A DNA stretch of 64,000 nucleotides. Origin: Streptomyces sp. NRRL S-37. GTDB taxonomy: Bacteria; Actinomycetota; Actinomycetes; Streptomycetales; Streptomycetaceae. Position numbers and translations under genes: made by a program. Under the pieces are notes generated by a model. It did not search any database. It had not been told where the DNA came from and saw only the letters and a list, made by a program, of their open reading frames with translations. The stretch is from NCBI RefSeq assembly GCF_000721605.1, contig NZ_JOIZ01000019.1:248001-312000 (forward strand), written 5' to 3'. Shown here one piece after another: positions 23,895-32,261 of this stretch; within the stretch, counting starts at the first letter, position 1; each line of letters starts with the position of its first letter.

Positions 23895-24719
23895 ATGACC
23901 ACCACCCTGCGGCCGGCCGAGCCGCTTCAGCAGAACCCCGACGGCACGCGCTCGCGCCGTTACCAGGTGTGCGTGAACAGCCGTCCCGTCGGGGCGGTCG
24001 ATCTCGGCACCCATCCCGTCTTCGGCGATGCCGTCGCCCGGATCACGAGCCTGCTCATCGAGGAGCCGGACCGCCGGCGTGGCCGGGGCACGGTGGCCGC
24101 GCTCGCCGCGGAGGAGGTGGCGCGCGGCTGGGGGTGCCGCCGCATCGAGGCGACGGTCCCCGCCGACGCCCGGGCCGCCCTCGGGCTGGCCACGGCGCTC
24201 GGCTACGTCGTACGCAACCGGGCCATGGAGAAGGCCCTCGCGGACACCCCGCCCGTGCTTCCGGAGGGCAGCACGGCCCGGCCCATGACCGAGGACGAGT
24301 TCGGGCCCTGGTCGGCCAAGAGCCTGGAGGAGTACGCGGGGGACTGGATCCGGCGCGGGGTGCCGGAGGCCGAGGCGCGGGCCAAGGTGGCGAAGGACCA
24401 GGCCGCGCTGCTGCCCGACGGCCACGCCACCGAGGACATGCTCTTCAGCGTCCTCGAACACGAGGGCACGCCCGTGGGTACCCTGTGGCTGTCGGTGCGC
24501 GGGGAACAGGCCTACGTCTTCGACGTCGAGGCCGACGCCGCCCACCGCGGCCGGGGGCACGGACGCTCGCTCATGCTGCTCGCCGAGGCCCAGGCGGTCG
24601 CCGCGGGGAACCGGACCATCGGCCTCAACGTGTTCGCCGGCAACACCCCGGCCGAGCGGCTCTACGACTCCCTCGGCTACGGCACGACGCAGTACTCGAT
24701 GTACAAGCCGCTCCTGTGA
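23895..24719 (+). CDS. Double-GNAT N-acetyltransferase
   Basis: A 274-residue protein with two GNAT-like halves. The first has LIEEPDRRRGRGTVAALAAEEV followed by LGLATALGY; the second has VEADAAHRGRGHGRSLMLLAEA and LNVFAGNTPAERLYDSLGY, the more complete acetyl-CoA site. Substrate unknown. ATG 23895 chosen; a TTG lies one codon earlier. Convergent with the DsbA-like gene, 28 bases apart. Confidence 0.8.
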   Translation: MTTTLRPAEPLQQNPDGTRSRRYQVCVNSRPVGAVDLGTHPVFGDAVARITSLLIEEPDRRRGRGTVAALAAEEVARGWGCRRIEATVPADARAALGLATALGYVVRNRAMEKALADTPPVLPEGSTARPMTEDEFGPWSAKSLEEYAGDWIRRGVPEAEARAKVAKDQAALLPDGHATEDMLFSVLEHEGTPVGTLWLSVRGEQAYVFDVEADAAHRGRGHGRSLMLLAEAQAVAAGNRTIGLNVFAGNTPAERLYDSLGYGTTQYSMYKPLL

Positions 24720-24747
24720 CGGCGGGCGGGACCCGCGGAGCCCGGGG

Positions 24748-25272
24748 TCAGCCCTCCTGCTCGGCCAGCAGCCGGTCCGCGATCTCCTCGACGCGCTCGC
24801 GCAGGCCCTCCTGGCTCTTGCCGCCGTCGAGGCGCTCACCGCCGATGACGTACGTCGGGGTGCCCGTCACCCCGATCGCCTTGCCCTCGGCCTGGTCCGC
24901 GTCCACGATCAGGATGTGCCGTCCGTCGATCAGCGCGGTGTCGAACTCCTCCGCGTCCAGGCCGAGTTCCCGGGCGATTTCGACGAGGAAGCCCTCTCCC
25001 CGGCGGTCCAGCTCCTCGACCCGTTCCAGCACGGCCTCGGCGTACGGCCATCCCCGCCCCTGTTCCAGCGCCTCCTCGGCGGCCTGGGCGGCGGCGAAGG
25101 AGTGCTTGTGCTTCTCCAGAGGGAAGTGCCGCAGCCGCAGCTCCAGGCGGTCGCCGTAGCGGGCCCGCAGGGCACGGAGGTCGTCGAGGGCGCTCCGGCA
25201 GTCCGGACACTGCAGTTCGCACCAGACGTCGAGGACGGGGGCGGCGGGGCGGGCGGGGGAGGAGTCACTCAT
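24748..25272 (-). CDS. DsbA-family thioredoxin-fold protein
   Basis: A 174-residue DsbA-like oxidoreductase with the redox motif CPDC at residues 22-25 (VWCELQCPDCRS) and a cis-Pro region in GVTGTPTYVIGGERLDGG. The helical insert between them is typical of DsbA. No signal peptide is seen, so it is probably cytoplasmic. ATG 25272. Five 20-base repeats start only nine bases upstream of the start codon. Confidence 0.8.
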   Translation of the reverse strand: MSDSSPARPAAPVLDVWCELQCPDCRSALDDLRALRARYGDRLELRLRHFPLEKHKHSFAAAQAAEEALEQGRGWPYAEAVLERVEELDRRGEGFLVEIARELGLDAEEFDTALIDGRHILIVDADQAEGKAIGVTGTPTYVIGGERLDGGKSQEGLRERVEEIADRLLAEQEG

Positions 25273-25281
25273 GGTCACAGT

Positions 25282-25381
25282 CTCCCAGCCGGGCCCCGAA
25301 CCTCCCAGCCGGGCCCCGAACCTCCCAGCCGGGCCCCGAACCTCCCAGCCGGGCCCCGAACCTCCCAGTCGGACTCCGGAC
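25282..25381. repeat. 20-bp tandem repeats upstream of the DsbA-like gene
   Basis: Four perfect units of CTCCCAGCCGGGCCCCGAAC (25282-25361) and a fifth degenerate unit (25362-25381). They occupy the expected promoter of the minus-strand gene. Unit count is likely variable between strains. Confidence 0.9.
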
Positions 25382-25809
25382 CACCCGATCAGACGTCCGA
25401 AGGGCCGTCCTCCGTCCGTCCGGTGCGTCCCTCCGGCCCTCCGGCACCATGTCCTGGTCCGGTCCCGCGTCTCTTCAGCCTGTCCGGTGCTGCGTCCCAG
25501 TCCGTCCGGAGTGTCTTTCCAGCTCGTTCGGCGGCCGCGTCCCAGCCCGTCCGGCGCTTGAGGACGAGGCCCGTTCAGGACCGAAGCGGGAGTCCGGGGG
25601 CGGCAGCCCCTGGCGGGGGAGCGCCGGCGCCGGGTGCCGGGAACACGCCGGTCACCGCGCCCCCGGCCGTACCGGTGCTCGCACCTGCGGAGGATCACCG
25701 ACCCGGAGATGTCCCTGATGTCCGGCCGGAGCATGGCCCGGCCGGGCCCCACAGGTGCAGGATGGAAGGGACGAAGCGCCACAGCAACCCCACCTGCCTG
25801 GAGGACCGG
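25382..25809. other. Gene-poor gap with dispersed-repeat copy 1
   Basis: No supported gene. The stretch is rich in CGTCCGG-like words and carries, at 25543-25615, a copy of an intergenic repeat beginning CCGTCCGGCGCTTGAGGACG and ending in a GC-rich hairpin; other copies are at 41752-41821 and 49521-49562. Confidence 0.6.
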
Positions 25810-26247
25810 ATGATTGCCGAGACCGTCTGTTCCGCCGTCTCCGCGGCAGGCCTGGGCATCGCGGCGGTCACGGCCTACCGCAAGCGCTTCCTCGCGGCCG
25901 CCCGCATCGCCGCCTACTCGCTCGTGCCCCTCGGCCTGGTGATGGCCGGCGCCGTCGACTGGCTGGCCGACACCGCCTTCAGCCCGACGGCATGGGCCGG
26001 CTTCGGAGTGCTTGGCCTGTCCTGGGTGCTGTTCGCGACCACCCGCACCGTGGAGCGCCGGCGCGGCGGCACCCGTAAGGAGCGCAAGGCCGCGCGGGCC
26101 GCGGCGCGACCCGAGGCGGTGGCTCCCGGGGCCTCCGCGCCCTCCCTGGGCCAGGGGTCCCGCCCGGCGGCCCGTCCCGCTGCCGCCTCCCGCGGCGAGG
26201 ACGACTTCAGCGACATCGAGGCCATCCTCAAGAAGCACGGCATATGA
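25810..26247 (+). CDS. Small membrane protein with conserved acidic C-terminus
   Basis: 145 residues: two or three N-terminal helices (VCSAVSAAGLGIAAVTAY, RIAAYSLVPLGLVMAGAV, WAGFGVLGLSWVLFA), then a basic Ala/Arg/Pro linker, ending FSDIEAILKKHGI. That last motif recurs in Streptomyces proteins sometimes labelled cellulose synthase; nothing glycosyltransferase-like is present here. ATG 25810 has GGAGGA upstream; ATG 25762 is an in-frame alternative. Confidence 0.65.
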   Translation: MIAETVCSAVSAAGLGIAAVTAYRKRFLAAARIAAYSLVPLGLVMAGAVDWLADTAFSPTAWAGFGVLGLSWVLFATTRTVERRRGGTRKERKAARAAARPEAVAPGASAPSLGQGSRPAARPAAASRGEDDFSDIEAILKKHGI

Positions 26248-26350
26248 CGGTGGCGCGCCACGGGTGAATGCGCGCGACCGGCAGAAACGTCACAGTGGGT
26301 CCGTGAGCGCCCGGAAATGATCACAATCCGAACCGTAGATCGCGGAATCG

Positions 26351-26383
26351 GCGATCAACACTCACTCCGTGAGCGTTGATCGC
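26351..26383. promoter_or_regulatory. 15-bp inverted repeat upstream of a small ORF
   Basis: GCGATCAACACTCAC (26351-26365) and GTGAGCGTTGATCGC (26369-26383) form arms with one mismatch around TCC. It ends 14 bases before the next start and about 100 bases after the previous stop. It could be an operator, or a terminator without a T-run. Confidence 0.55.
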
Positions 26384-26397
26384 GTCGGGCGCTCCCG

Positions 26398-26571
26398 ATG
26401 CGTCATCATCGCCGCGAGATGCTGGACACGACACAGAGCGATGCCGCGCCGCAGCAGGACGAGCCGCGCGGATGCCTCTTCGCCCTTTCCCAGCCACCGC
26501 TGATGATCTTCCTGGCGGTGATCGGGTGTCTGCTGCTCATGGCCGCCCTGCACGATCTGCTGTGGCTGTGA
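26398..26571 (+). CDS. Small membrane protein, 57 residues
   Basis: Starts MRHHRREMLDTTQSD at ATG 26398 (ATG 26419 is a shorter choice), then a single helix (PPLMIFLAVIGCLLLMAAL) and the end HDLLWL. The helix, codon bias and position just after an operator-like palindrome support a real gene. No family recognised. Confidence 0.5.
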   Translation: MRHHRREMLDTTQSDAAPQQDEPRGCLFALSQPPLMIFLAVIGCLLLMAALHDLLWL

Positions 26572-26647
26572 GCCGTACCCGCGGTACCCGGCGTCACCCG
26601 TCGGGACCGCGTCGGCACGGCATCGAGCGGCTTCGCCCGCGTGGGTG

Positions 26648-27208
26648 TCAGCCCGCCGCCTCCTTGCGCCGCGCCCGGTAGGCGGCCACATGCAGACGGT
26701 TGCCGCAGGTGCGGCTGTCGCAGTAGCGGCGCGAACGGTTGCGGGAGAGATCGACGAAGGCGTGCCGGCAGTCCGGAGCCTCACAGCGCCGCAGCCGCTC
26801 CTGCTCCCCGGCGACCACGAAGAACGCCAGCGCCATCCCGCAGTCGGCGGCCAGATGGTCCGCCACGGAGGCGCCGGGCGCGAAGTAGTGCACGTGCCAG
26901 TCGTAGCCGTCGTGGTCGGTGAGCCGGGGCGTGGTGCCCGCGGCCGCGATCAGCTCGTTGATCAGCGTGGCGGCCGCGCGGGCGTCCGGAGCGGCGAAGA
27001 CCGACGCGAACCGGCCGCGGATCTTGCGCACCGCGGCCAGGTCGAACTCCGTGAGCACCCCGACCTCGCTGACCTCGTGCCGCCGCACGAACTCCTCGAG
27101 GGCCGCGACGTCCGGCAGTCCCTCCGGTGTCGTGTCGTCCTCCGGCGCGGAGTTCACCAGGTCCACCACGGTGTCGAGCGCGCACCGGGTGTCATGGGTG
27201 ATCAGCAC
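26648..27208 (-). CDS. CGNR zinc-finger protein (ABATE domain)
   Basis: 186 residues. The N-terminal two thirds are the helical ABATE-type domain (LVNSAPEDDTTPEGLPD..., ELIAAAGTTPRLTDHDGYDWHVHYFA). The C-terminus is a CGNR zinc finger: RRCEAPDCRHAFVDLSRNRS, then RYCDSRTCGNRLHVAAYRAR. Members are thought to be stress-related DNA-binding regulators. GTG 27208 has GGGAG upstream. Function not proven. Confidence 0.85.
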   Translation of the reverse strand: MLITHDTRCALDTVVDLVNSAPEDDTTPEGLPDVAALEEFVRRHEVSEVGVLTEFDLAAVRKIRGRFASVFAAPDARAAATLINELIAAAGTTPRLTDHDGYDWHVHYFAPGASVADHLAADCGMALAFFVVAGEQERLRRCEAPDCRHAFVDLSRNRSRRYCDSRTCGNRLHVAAYRARRKEAAG

Positions 27209-27504
27209 AGTTCGCTCCCTGGCCTGGGGGTCGGGCAGGCGCCCGCCGATGCTGGCCGATGGTAGTGGCTCCGGCGCACCCCGTACCTCCCCGCTCCGCA
27301 CATGGCTTCGAGTGCAACGCGCGGAGACCGGCCGTCGTTCCCGATCACCCGTTCGGCCGACACCGGCTCGGCGTGCGCACAGCACGACGGCGCCGCCCGC
27401 GGAACCCCGCGGTGTCGGCGCCGTTCTGTGTGAGCCATATGCGGCTGTCCGGGCCCGAGCCGTCTCCCCGAGTCGACGGCGCCGGGCGGCTTCGCGAGCC
27501 TCGC

Positions 27505-27918
27505 CTAGCTTTCCGCCAGGATGTGCGAGAGCTCCTGGTCGAGATCGAAGTGCCGGTGCTCCGTGCCGGGCGGCACGGCGGCGTCGGTGCGCTTCAGGAA
27601 GGACTCCAGGGCCCTTGCCGGGGCCTCGAGCAGGGCCTCCCCCTCCGGAGAGCTCAGGGCGATGCAGACGACGCCCTGACCGTGGCTGCGCGACGGCCAG
27701 ACACGGACGTCGCCGGTACCCGTGGGGCGGTGAAGTCCCTCGGCCAGGAGGTCGCGGGCGAACACCCACTCGACGGTTTCCTCGGCTCCGGTGTGGAAGG
27801 TGGCGTGCACGGCGTAGGGGTCGGCCGTGTCGTACCGCAGGCCTGCGGGGACAGGCAGGGAGGACTCGCTCGACACAACGAGGCGCAGGTGCAGCTCGCA
27901 GCTGACCGTGGTGTTCAT
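27505..27918 (-). CDS. ssgB: SsgB, SsgA-like sporulation cell-division protein
   Basis: A 137-residue SsgA-like protein matching SsgB in length and sequence (start MNTTVSCELHLRLVVSSESS). In Streptomyces SsgB marks future sporulation septa and recruits FtsZ, working with SsgA. Landmarks: PVPAGLRYDTADPYAVHATF, ETVEWVFARDLLAEGL, GDVRVWPSRSHGQGVVCIAL. Start ATG 27918. The region upstream is divergent with the PGPGW gene; ssgB is reported to be under sigma-H control in S. coelicolor. Confidence 0.95.
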   Translation of the reverse strand: MNTTVSCELHLRLVVSSESSLPVPAGLRYDTADPYAVHATFHTGAEETVEWVFARDLLAEGLHRPTGTGDVRVWPSRSHGQGVVCIALSSPEGEALLEAPARALESFLKRTDAAVPPGTEHRHFDLDQELSHILAES

Positions 27919-28109
27919 AAGCGCCAGGGCCTTTCGCTCAGTGTGCGCTCGGGGATTCGCACGTCGGCCAAATCGACATGCCACCTACGGTGCCGTTGTA
28001 AACCCCTCTGAGTGTTTTGTGTGGGATTACGTAACTCTTCCGGCCGAAAGATCGTTCGCGCCCATCACCCATTCCGGTGGTGTCTTTCGCTCAGGTAGTG
28101 TTTGGCTGC

Positions 28110-28568
28110 ATGAACACGGGGAGTGACAAGCCTGGCGAGGCCGCCGTGGCGGCCCACGGGGCGACGGTGGACGACAGCGAGAGCGAGGTCGAGCGGGGGC
28201 TCGGCTCGAGGGCACCGGAATTCATCAAGGCGCGCCGCGCGCTGCATCTGAGCTGGCAGGTCGGCGTCTTCATCGTCGGCCTGGCGGTCGTGGTGGCCGG
28301 CATCATCATGCTGCCGCTGCCGGGACCGGGCTGGGTCGTGATCTTCGGCGGCATGGCGATCTGGGCGACCGAGTTCGTCTGGGCCCAGCTGGTGCTGCGC
28401 TGGACCAAGCGCAAGGTCACCGAGGCGGCGCAGCGCGCCCTGGACCCCAGGGTGCGGCGCCGGAACATCATCCTGACCTCGATCGGCGTGGTGATCATCG
28501 CGGTGCTGGCCGGGATCTACCTGTGGAAGTTCGGTCTCCAGATGCCCTGGAAGATCAAGGACCAGTGA
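28110..28568 (+). CDS. PGPGW-family membrane protein
   Basis: 152 residues of the TIGR02611/PGPGW type. A charged N-terminal 45 residues, then WQVGVFIVGLAVVVAGIIML, the hallmark LPGPGWVVIFGGMAIWATEF, and a C-terminal helix ILTSIGVVIIAVLAGIYLW. A TAGTGT -10 box (28096-28101) lies eight bases before ATG 28110, so the mRNA is probably leaderless. Function unknown. Confidence 0.85.
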   Translation: MNTGSDKPGEAAVAAHGATVDDSESEVERGLGSRAPEFIKARRALHLSWQVGVFIVGLAVVVAGIIMLPLPGPGWVVIFGGMAIWATEFVWAQLVLRWTKRKVTEAAQRALDPRVRRRNIILTSIGVVIIAVLAGIYLWKFGLQMPWKIKDQ

Positions 28569-28647
28569 TCCGCGGCGGGGGTCGCGCGACCCGGCCCCCG
28601 CTGGTCACGGGCACCCCCTGACATGGGGTAATGTTCTTCCTGCGTCC

Positions 28648-28719
28648 GGGCGATTAGCTCAGTGGGAGAGCGCTTCGTTCACACCGAAGAGGTCACTGGT
28701 TCGAACCCAGTATCGCCCA
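28648..28719 (+). tRNA. tRNA-Val(CAC), copy 1
   Basis: Starts GGGCGATTAGCTCAGTGGGA; acceptor GGGCGAT/ATCGCCC, anticodon loop TTCACAC giving CAC, T-loop GGTTCGAAC. 72 nt, CCA not encoded. A TAATGT -10-like box sits about 15 bases upstream. Identical to the copy at 36222. Confidence 0.95.
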
Positions 28720-28730
28720 CCGGATCATCA

Positions 28731-28765
28731 GGCGGCCCGGCTCACGATTGGTGAGCCGGGCCGCC
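28731..28765 (+). terminator. tRNA terminator
   Basis: 15-bp perfect stem (28731-28745 with 28751-28765) around GATTG, 11 bases after the tRNA. Confidence 0.85.
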
Positions 28766-29025
28766 TCGTCGTGTGCGGCCGGCGTGGCGCGTCCGCGGCG
28801 GGTGTCGCCGGGCGAGGGCCCTTCCGGTGTCCCCGGGGCCTTCCGCTTCCGGCCGTCTTCATCCAACCGTGACCTTCCGCCGTACCCGTCCCGGTGGGCT
28901 CCGGCATGTTCGGCCGGTCGGTCGCGGGGCTGTCATCTGGGCGTTTGCGCCCGGGCTGAGCCCTGCGGGCGAGCCGGCCGCCGCCGGTGCCGGATCGCGG
29001 CGCCCATGAATTCCTGTCCGAATCA
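28766..29025. other. Gene-poor gap before the sugar operon
   Basis: About 260 bases with no supported ORF, RNA or repeat. Confidence 0.5.
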
Positions 29026-29085
29026 TTGACGCGCCCGTAGGCCCTCCGTAACTTGTGCCAGCAAGCGCTTACTTGAAACGATTCA
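29026..29085 (+). promoter_or_regulatory. Sugar-operon promoter with LacI-type operators
   Basis: TTGACG (29026-29031) and TAACTT (29049-29054) with a 17-base spacer form a good housekeeping promoter. Over the start point lie AAGCGCTT (29063-29070) and TGAAACGATTCA (29074-29085), both palindromes of the LacI/GalR operator type. A repressor bound there would block initiation until an inducing sugar appears. No LacI gene lies inside the window. Confidence 0.75.
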
Positions 29086-29118
29086 TGAGGCGGACGCGAA
29101 CGTCGCGGGGAGGCTCAT

Positions 29119-30408
29119 ATGCAGCAGGGCGGGAATGTGGAGAGGCGGACGATCCTCAAAGCGGCGGGGGCCTCGCTGGCCGTCGCGGGAATCGGCGCGA
29201 CGGCCACCGCCTGCGGTGGCGGCAGCGGCTCGGGGGACGGGGCGGTGACGATCCGTTACGCATGGTGGGGTGGCGAGCCGCGCACCATCGCCATCAAGAA
29301 GACGATCGCGCTCTTCGAGAAGAAGTTCCCGAAGATCAAGATCAAGCCTGAATTCACCGACTACGAAGCGTTCTGGGAGAAGTTCCAGACCCAGGCCTCC
29401 GGCGGGAATCCGCCGGACGTTTTCCAGAATGCGGTCGGCTTCCTGCGTAAGTACGACAAGCGCGGTGTTCTGCTGGACCTCAAGTCGCAGGCCGACGCGG
29501 GGAATCTGAGCCTGGAGAACTTCCGCAACGGCGTCCTGGCCAACGGCCAGGTCGACGGCAAGCAGATCGCCGTCCCCGTCGGCGCCAACACCATGTCGCT
29601 CGTCATCGACCTCAAGGCCTTCGAGAAGGCAGGCGTGGAGGCGAAGTTCGGCTGGACCTGGGACGAGTACTTCGACGCGCTGCAGACGATCCAGGACAAG
29701 CTGAAGATCGCCGGTGACACCGGCTACTTCAGCATCATGTACCTCTACGACCTCTACCTGCGCCAGAACGGCAAGGCCTTCTTCACGGACACCGACCTCG
29801 GCTTCACCGAGGACGACCTGACGCAGTGGTGGGAGGACGGCTACAAGCGCGTACGGTCCGGGCTCGTCGCCGACCCGAAGAAGGTCGAGCAGGTCAAGCC
29901 CAAGTCCGCGCTCTCGGCGGGCCTCGCGGCGTCCGAGTTCACCTGGGACAACTTCTCCATCCGCTACGAGGGCGAGGGCGAGTCGGACTACGGGCTCGCA
30001 CCGATCCCCACCACGGACGGCAAGGCCACCGGCCAGTACCTCGGTTCGCTGATGCTGAGCGCCTTCTCCGGGACCGAGCACCCCAAGGAGGTCGCCCAGT
30101 TCATCGACTTCATGGTCCACGACCCCGAGGTCGGCAAGATCATGGGCTACGACCGGGGCATCCTCGCCACCACCGAGCAGTACGAGGCGTTCACGCCCGC
30201 CGACGACAACAACAAGGGTGTCGCGGCCTACGAGGAGCAGGTCGCCGAGGCCGGCGTCCTCGGCAAGATCACCCCGCACCCGTCGGGCGCCGATGTCATC
30301 GAGGCCGCGTTCCTGCGTATCGGCGGCGAGGTCGCCCAGGGCAAGACCAAGCCGGCCGACGCCGCCAAGGCACTGTTCGGCGAGGCCAAGGCCGCGTTCG
30401 CCGGCTGA
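29119..30408 (+). CDS. Sugar ABC transporter solute-binding lipoprotein
   Basis: 429-residue extracellular solute-binding protein of the family 1 type. It has an ERRTILK twin-arginine-like signal and a lipobox with Cys at about 32. The mature start TIRYAWWGGEPRTIAIKKTI and later NPPDVFQNAVGFLRKY are typical of oligosaccharide binders. GGAGG lies five bases before ATG 29119. First gene of a five-gene run; given the enzyme at its end, the ligand is probably a pectin-derived oligosaccharide, which is inference. Confidence 0.88.
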   Translation: MQQGGNVERRTILKAAGASLAVAGIGATATACGGGSGSGDGAVTIRYAWWGGEPRTIAIKKTIALFEKKFPKIKIKPEFTDYEAFWEKFQTQASGGNPPDVFQNAVGFLRKYDKRGVLLDLKSQADAGNLSLENFRNGVLANGQVDGKQIAVPVGANTMSLVIDLKAFEKAGVEAKFGWTWDEYFDALQTIQDKLKIAGDTGYFSIMYLYDLYLRQNGKAFFTDTDLGFTEDDLTQWWEDGYKRVRSGLVADPKKVEQVKPKSALSAGLAASEFTWDNFSIRYEGEGESDYGLAPIPTTDGKATGQYLGSLMLSAFSGTEHPKEVAQFIDFMVHDPEVGKIMGYDRGILATTEQYEAFTPADDNNKGVAAYEEQVAEAGVLGKITPHPSGADVIEAAFLRIGGEVAQGKTKPADAAKALFGEAKAAFAG

Positions 30409-30422
30409 GGGGACGTACCACC

Positions 30423-31379
30423 ATGACGCTCGTCAAGGAAGCGCCCGCGCGCCCGGCCGGGAAGCGGCCCGCCGCCCCCGCCGCCGGGCGGCGCGGGCGG
30501 CGCCGCGAGACCCTCGCGGGCTACCTGTTCATGTCGCCGTGGATCGCGGGGTTCCTGCTGCTCACGGCGGGGCCGATGATCGCGTCGCTCTACTACGCGT
30601 TCACCAGCTACAACCTGTTCACGCCGCCCCAGTGGATCGGCCTGGACAACTTCACGACGATGTTCCAGGACCCGCGCTGGCAGAAGTCGGTCGAGGTCAC
30701 CCTCAAGTACGTCGTCGTGGCGACCCCCCTGAAACTGCTGCTCGCGCTCGGCGTCGCGCTGCTGCTCGCCCAGAAGCGGCGCGGACAGGGCCTGTACCGG
30801 GCCGCGTTCTACATGCCCTCGCTCGTCGGCGCCAGCGTCTCCGTCGGCTTCGTGTGGCGGGCGCTGTTCTCGGACGACGCGGTCGTGGACCGTACGCAGA
30901 AGGTCCTCGGGTTCGACGTGGGCGGCTGGATCGGCAACCCGGACTACGTCATCTACGCCCTGGTCGCCCTCAGCATCTGGCAGTTCGGCGCGCCCATGGT
31001 CATCTTCCTGGCCGGCCTCAAGCAGGTCCCGCAGGAGCTGTACGAGGCCGCCGAGATGGACGGTGCCGGACCGCTGCGCAGGTTCTGGAACGTCACCCTG
31101 CCGATGATCTCCCCGGTGCTGTTCTTCAACGTGCTGCTGGAGTCCATCCACGCGTTCCAGGTGTTCGGCTCCGCCTACGTCGTCTCCGACACCCGGTGCG
31201 GGCCCGCCGACGCCACGCTCGTCTACACCTGCTACCTCTACCAGAAGGGCTTCAAGGAGGCCCAGATGGGCTTCGCCTCCGCGATGGCCTGGACGTTGGT
31301 GGTCGCGGTGGCGCTCGTGACGGCGGTCCTGTTCTGGTCGCAGAAGAAGTGGGTGCACTACGAGGAGGCCGCCAAGTGA
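30423..31379 (+). CDS. Sugar ABC transporter permease (LplB/MalF type)
   Basis: 318 residues with about six helices. The coupling motif is EAAEMDGAGPLRRFWNVTLP. A basic N-terminal extension (RRGRRRE) precedes helix 1 (GYLFMSPWIAGFLLL). A GPADATLVYTCYLYQKGF segment lies before the last helix, as in sugar permeases of the LplB group. The stop overlaps the next permease start by four bases. Confidence 0.88.
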   Translation: MTLVKEAPARPAGKRPAAPAAGRRGRRRETLAGYLFMSPWIAGFLLLTAGPMIASLYYAFTSYNLFTPPQWIGLDNFTTMFQDPRWQKSVEVTLKYVVVATPLKLLLALGVALLLAQKRRGQGLYRAAFYMPSLVGASVSVGFVWRALFSDDAVVDRTQKVLGFDVGGWIGNPDYVIYALVALSIWQFGAPMVIFLAGLKQVPQELYEAAEMDGAGPLRRFWNVTLPMISPVLFFNVLLESIHAFQVFGSAYVVSDTRCGPADATLVYTCYLYQKGFKEAQMGFASAMAWTLVVAVALVTAVLFWSQKKWVHYEEAAK

Positions 31380-32251
31380 CCAGTGCCACCAGCCCCGCCC
31401 TGCCCGCCGCGAACGAGCGGCGGCGCCTCGGATCGATCGCCTGGCACGTGGGCGCGCTCCTCGTCCTCGCGGTCGTCCTCTATCCCGTGGTCTGGGTGGT
31501 CGGCGCCTCGTTCAAGCCGAGCAAGGACATCATCGCCAGCCTCGACCTGCTGCCCACCGCGCCGGTCTGGGAGAACTTCTCCGGGCTCGCCGACGGCATC
31601 TCCGGCATCTCCATCGGCAGCTTCTTCTGGAACTCGCTGGTGTACGCGGTTCTCGCCGTGGCCGGTGTCGTGCTGTCCAGCTCGCTGACCGCGTACGCCT
31701 TCGCCAAGATCCGGTTCGCCGGGCGGAACCTGCTCTTCACGCTGATGATCGGCACGCTGCTGCTGCCGTACCACGTGCTGCTCATCCCGCAGTACGTGCT
31801 CTTCCGCAACCTGGAGCTCACCGACACCCTGGTGCCGCTCGTCGCGGGCAAGTTCCTGGCCACGGAGGCCTTCTTCGTCTTCCTGATGGTGCAGTTCATG
31901 CGCGGACTGCCCAGGGAACTGGACGAGGCCGCCAAGCTCGACGGCTGCGGGCATCTGCGCACCTACTGGTCGATCGTGCTGCCGCTGAGCCGGCCCGCGA
32001 TCATCACCAGCGCCATCTTCACCTTCATCAACGCCTGGAACGACTTCATGGGGCCGCTGATCTACCTCAACACCCCCGAGAAGTACACCGTCTCGCTCGG
32101 CCTGATGATGTTCCGCGACCAGGAGGGCGTCTCCAACTACGGCAGCATGATCGCGATGTCGCTGGTGGCGCTGGTGCCGGTCATCGCCTTCTTCATGGCC
32201 TTCCAGCGCTACCTCATCGACGGCATGGCGACCTCCGGACTGAAGGGCTGA
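31376..32251 (+). CDS. Sugar ABC transporter permease (LplC/MalG type)
   Basis: 291 residues with about six helices and the coupling motif EAAKLDGCGHLRTYWSIVLP. Family marks: LYPVVWVVGASFKPSKDI at the start and INAWNDFMGPLIYL near the end. GTG 31376 overlaps the previous stop. No ATPase gene is present; Streptomyces sugar importers commonly share the MsiK ATPase encoded elsewhere. Confidence 0.88.
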   Translation: MTSATSPALPAANERRRLGSIAWHVGALLVLAVVLYPVVWVVGASFKPSKDIIASLDLLPTAPVWENFSGLADGISGISIGSFFWNSLVYAVLAVAGVVLSSSLTAYAFAKIRFAGRNLLFTLMIGTLLLPYHVLLIPQYVLFRNLELTDTLVPLVAGKFLATEAFFVFLMVQFMRGLPRELDEAAKLDGCGHLRTYWSIVLPLSRPAIITSAIFTFINAWNDFMGPLIYLNTPEKYTVSLGLMMFRDQEGVSNYGSMIAMSLVALVPVIAFFMAFQRYLIDGMATSGLKG

Positions 32252-32261
32252 GGCGGTCACC

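Noticed and set aside
25282..25381. Possible CRISPR array
   Set aside because: The repeats are head-to-tail with no spacers and no cas genes are present.
28648..28719. tRNA-Val as an integrated-element attachment site
   Set aside because: No integrase, excisionase or replication gene lies between the two tRNA copies, so an integrative plasmid is not supported; a recombination-made island remains possible.
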